This document shows, piece after piece, positions 61,373-64,000 of a DNA stretch of 64,000 nt (the first letter of the stretch is position 1; each line of letters starts with the position of its first letter). The notes beneath the pieces are model-generated. The model saw only the letters and a list, made by a program, of their open reading frames with translations. It ran no database searches and was not told the origin of the DNA. Location of the stretch: positions 10,123,589-10,187,588 of the forward strand of contig OY294048.1 in the NCBI GenBank assembly GCA_958510825.1, in the 5' to 3' direction. The stretch comes from Brachypterus glaber. Taxonomy: Eukaryota > Arthropoda > Insecta > Coleoptera > Kateretidae. Position numbers and translations under genes: made by a program.

Positions 61373-63459
61373 TACACTTGTGCTCAAAAATATCGGCCCA
61401 CCTAAAAAAATACACATTTTTGAATGCAAATATCTCCAAAACTATTTAATGGATTTATTCGATCTTTTTTTTATTTTGAAGCTTGAACTTTTAGCTCTTA
61501 CTTACTGGAATAAAAATTATCAAACATCTTTTTTTATACCGGCAGCAATGAAAAGTGCACAGCTATGTTTTTTTACTGCACCTTTCGATATGCGCATGGT
61601 TCGCCACTGCATATTTTTTTACAATTTAATTAATTGATTTTATAGCCTAATTAAATGGAAGTAATCTCTTTTTAAATTTTTTAATTTTCCTTTTCTCGTT
61701 TAGGAGATATAAGGTTTTTTCTAAAAATTTACATTTTTGCAAGTAACAAAAAAACTACGCAATGGATTTAATTGATTTTTTTTTTAATTTGAAGCTTAAA
61801 TCGTAAACTTTTATTTATTTAATTTAGGTTTCTGTTGGAAACATGTTTAAACTGAGTTTACATTGCTTAAATAGTCATGTTTTTTTTACTCGATCTTTTT
61901 TGTTGCAATTTAAACACAAACTCAAATCTTTCCATAAGTTTTAAAACTTATTCTAATAGCCACACTTATTGTGACTGATTCCGTCTTTTATTTTTTATCA
62001 TAAGTCTTCTCATTTAGGAGAAATTATGTTTTTTGGTAAATAAGGACTTTTTAAGTGGTGGGCTAGTGCCACCCCTGTAACTAACTTTTTTATGATTGAC
62101 AAGACTTGTCACTTATGTGACAATACTTTTTTAACTCGTTAAAATTATTATTATGGGATATACAGCTGCCTCAAACCATTTTTAAAACCTAATTCTGTAT
62201 GAAAAACATTGGGAAATATGACTATAACGTCTATAATATTTATGTAGATAAATTTTAACTATAGTGTATACACATTGATAACCTAGCCTCAACCGTGTAA
62301 TGTTGGTTAGTTTTAGTGTTTTGTTAAATTAAATTGAATGTTTTATTGACCATAATGTAATGTAACTAATAATAACGAAAAACAGCATTGTTGTAAAAAA
62401 ACATACACGTCTAATACGTTTTTTTGTGTTTATAATTGTTATTAAATAATTTTAATAAAATTTAAAATTTGTTTATTGTTATTTTATTTGATAAAATATT
62501 TTGTTTAAAAAAAATTAAAAAGCAAAAAGTCCTTAAAAAGACGTTAGAACTTGTTTTTGGAGTACCATTAGAGATTTAAACAGTCTGTGCAAAGTTCGTT
62601 CGACATATATGCCTCAAAACGCAGTCTGAGCTGGGAACCAAAAAGTTGCTAACGCAGAAAACGTGTTAATTAAATGTATTTATTTAAGCTAAAGTTATAG
62701 AAGTGCAATTGATCTTTATATTCTATCGACGCTTTTCCGTCATATACAGTTTTACAGGGGTGGCACTAGCCCACTGATTAAAAAGTCACTTTTTCCGAAA
62801 AACTTTAATTTCTCCTAAATGAGAAGACTTATGATAAAAAATAAAAGAAGGAATCAGTCACAATAAGTGTGGCTTTTAGAATAAGTTTTAAAACTTATGG
62901 AAACATTTAAGTTTGTGGTTAAATTGCATCAAAAAAGATTGGGTAAAAAAAACATGACTATTTAAGCAATGTAAACCCAGTTTAAACATGTTTGCACCAG
63001 AAACTTAAATTAAATAAATAAAAGTTAAGGACTTAAGCTTCAAATTAAAAAATAAATCAATTAAATTCACTGGGTAGTTTTTTTGTTATTTGCAAAAATG
63101 TTTATTTTCAGAAAAAACCGTATATCTCCTAAACGAGAAAAGGAAAATTAAAAAGTTAAAAAAGAAATTACTCCCATTTAATTGGCCTATAAAATCAATT
63201 AATTAAATTGTAAAAAAATATGCAGTGGCAAACCGTGCGCATATCGAAAGAAGCAGTAAAAAAACATAGCTGTGTAATTTTCATTGCTGCCGGTTTAAAA
63301 AAAGATTTTTGATAATTTTTATTCCAGTAATTAAGAGCTAAAAGTTCAAGCTTTAAAATAAAAAAAAAGTCAAATAAATCTATTGAATAGTTTTGGAGTT
63401 ATTAGCATTTGAAAATGTGTATTTTTTTAGGTGGGCCGATAATTTTGAGCAGAAGTGTA
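61373..63459. mobile_element. 2.1-kb fold-back element, TA ends, arms about 700 bp
   Basis: Left end TACACTTGTGCTCAAAAATA, with its inverted counterpart at 63459. The arms run about 61373-62083 and 62752-63459, sharing TCGGCCCACCT, GGTGGGCTAGTGCCACCCCT and many blocks between. The 670-bp centre is AT-rich with no coding potential. Arm modules (AATGGATTTATTCGATCTTT then GAAGCTT; TTTAGGAGATATAAGG) also occur in 30215-31598, so the two belong to one superfamily with different termini. Confidence 0.8.
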
Positions 63460-64000
63460 TAAAAAAAAATATAAAAAATTTCCAGGACACACACAAATAG
63501 ACCGACAGACTGACCGACGGACCGACCCACAGGCAGATTTTTTTTTACGGAAATTGTATTTTTAATAAAAATTTTTCTATTTTTTTACTAACGCAAGACT
63601 TTCCTTGGGGAAAGTAAAATAAATATATTTGGTAAAATACAATATACCATTTACTGTGAATAGCATTACATATATTCATGAATTCACTTGTTGTTATAAT
63701 TGATGGAGAAATGTCAAAAAAAGGTTTAAAATTTTTCCCAGAGATTTTTAATATAAATATCTCGGCGAGATTTGTAAATTTTCTGAAAATGTGAATTTCG
63801 GGTTTTTTGATCGTAAAAATGATATTTGAAGGGTTGATTTTTTTCAAAAAAAAAAAATATATTATATTGCTTTCCCATTTTGAAAATTTTCAAAATTGCT
63901 TTTCCGTTTTATTTTAATTTTTAATTTTCGAACAGCCTTGTACTCGTACAAAAATTTTGATAATATTTTTTGCGTATTTTTTCTGCTTTTTTGACGTTTT

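Larger units (their letters stand above)
49901..64000 (-). other. unc-13: unc-13 intron (partial), at least 14 kb
   Basis: Upstream flank of the first visible exon. An upstream exon ending in phase 2 must exist, but I could not recognise one here. Contents include a fold-back MITE (50071-50782), a 540-bp-arm inverted repeat (50835-56704), a LINE fragment, Crypton-like and 530-bp repeat copies, and a 2.1-kb fold-back element. About 54580-55740 and 58040-60670 are AT-rich with nothing identifiable beyond short hairpins. Confidence 0.7.

Overview
This is about 64 kb of AT-rich eukaryotic (almost certainly insect) genomic DNA. It lies inside one large gene, the synaptic-vesicle priming factor unc-13 (Munc13 family), which runs on the minus strand. 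Five coding exons can be placed with canonical splice sites and matching phases: 49810-49900, 32362-32436, 29849-30068, 25854-25974 and 21348-21454. Spliced in that order they give about 204 continuous codons. These cover the linker before C1, the complete C1 (diacylglycerol-binding) domain with all eight zinc ligands, the C1-C2B linker and the first residues entering C2B. Neither the start nor the stop of the gene is in the window. The 5' end lies beyond 64000 or in exons I could not recognise; the rest of C2B, the MUN domain and C2C lie below position 21348, probably outside the window. Visible introns are 17,373, 2,293, 3,874 and 4,399 bp, with more than 21 kb and 14 kb of flanking intron.

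Everything else is intron, filled with layered mobile DNA. I see no other intact protein gene. Contents: (i) tRNA-derived SINEs with one shared body and two different tRNA-like heads; (ii) two 5'-truncated, frame-broken non-LTR retrotransposon fragments with (ATT)n tails; (iii) many TA-flanked inverted-repeat or fold-back elements, several in multiple copies; (iv) a PIF/Harbinger-type MITE with a TTA duplication and an element with an 8-bp duplication; (v) three copies of a 530-bp element ending in a CpG-cored hairpin; (vi) two fragments that look like N-termini of Crypton-type tyrosine-recombinase ORFs, each beside a CpG-cored palindrome; (vii) hairpin insertions carrying hammerhead-ribozyme-like cores of the kind known from Penelope-like elements.

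Layout: 1-21347 intron (SINE, LINE nested in a fold-back element, minisatellite, several MITEs); 21348-21454 exon at the C2B start, with a DNA element ending 23 bp from its acceptor; 21455-25853 intron with nested elements and a Crypton-like remnant; 25854-30068 two exons (C1 and linker); 30069-32361 intron holding a fold-back element with a gene-like passenger segment; 32362-32436 a 75-bp exon; 32437-49809 a 17-kb repeat-filled intron; 49810-49900 exon; 49901-64000 intron with a 540-bp-arm inverted repeat, a LINE fragment, a Crypton-like fragment and a 2.1-kb fold-back element.

The organism cannot be named from sequence alone. The exon sequence is insect-like, and a beetle with a large, repeat-rich genome is my best guess. 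Most repeat boundaries were read by eye and may be off by several bases.
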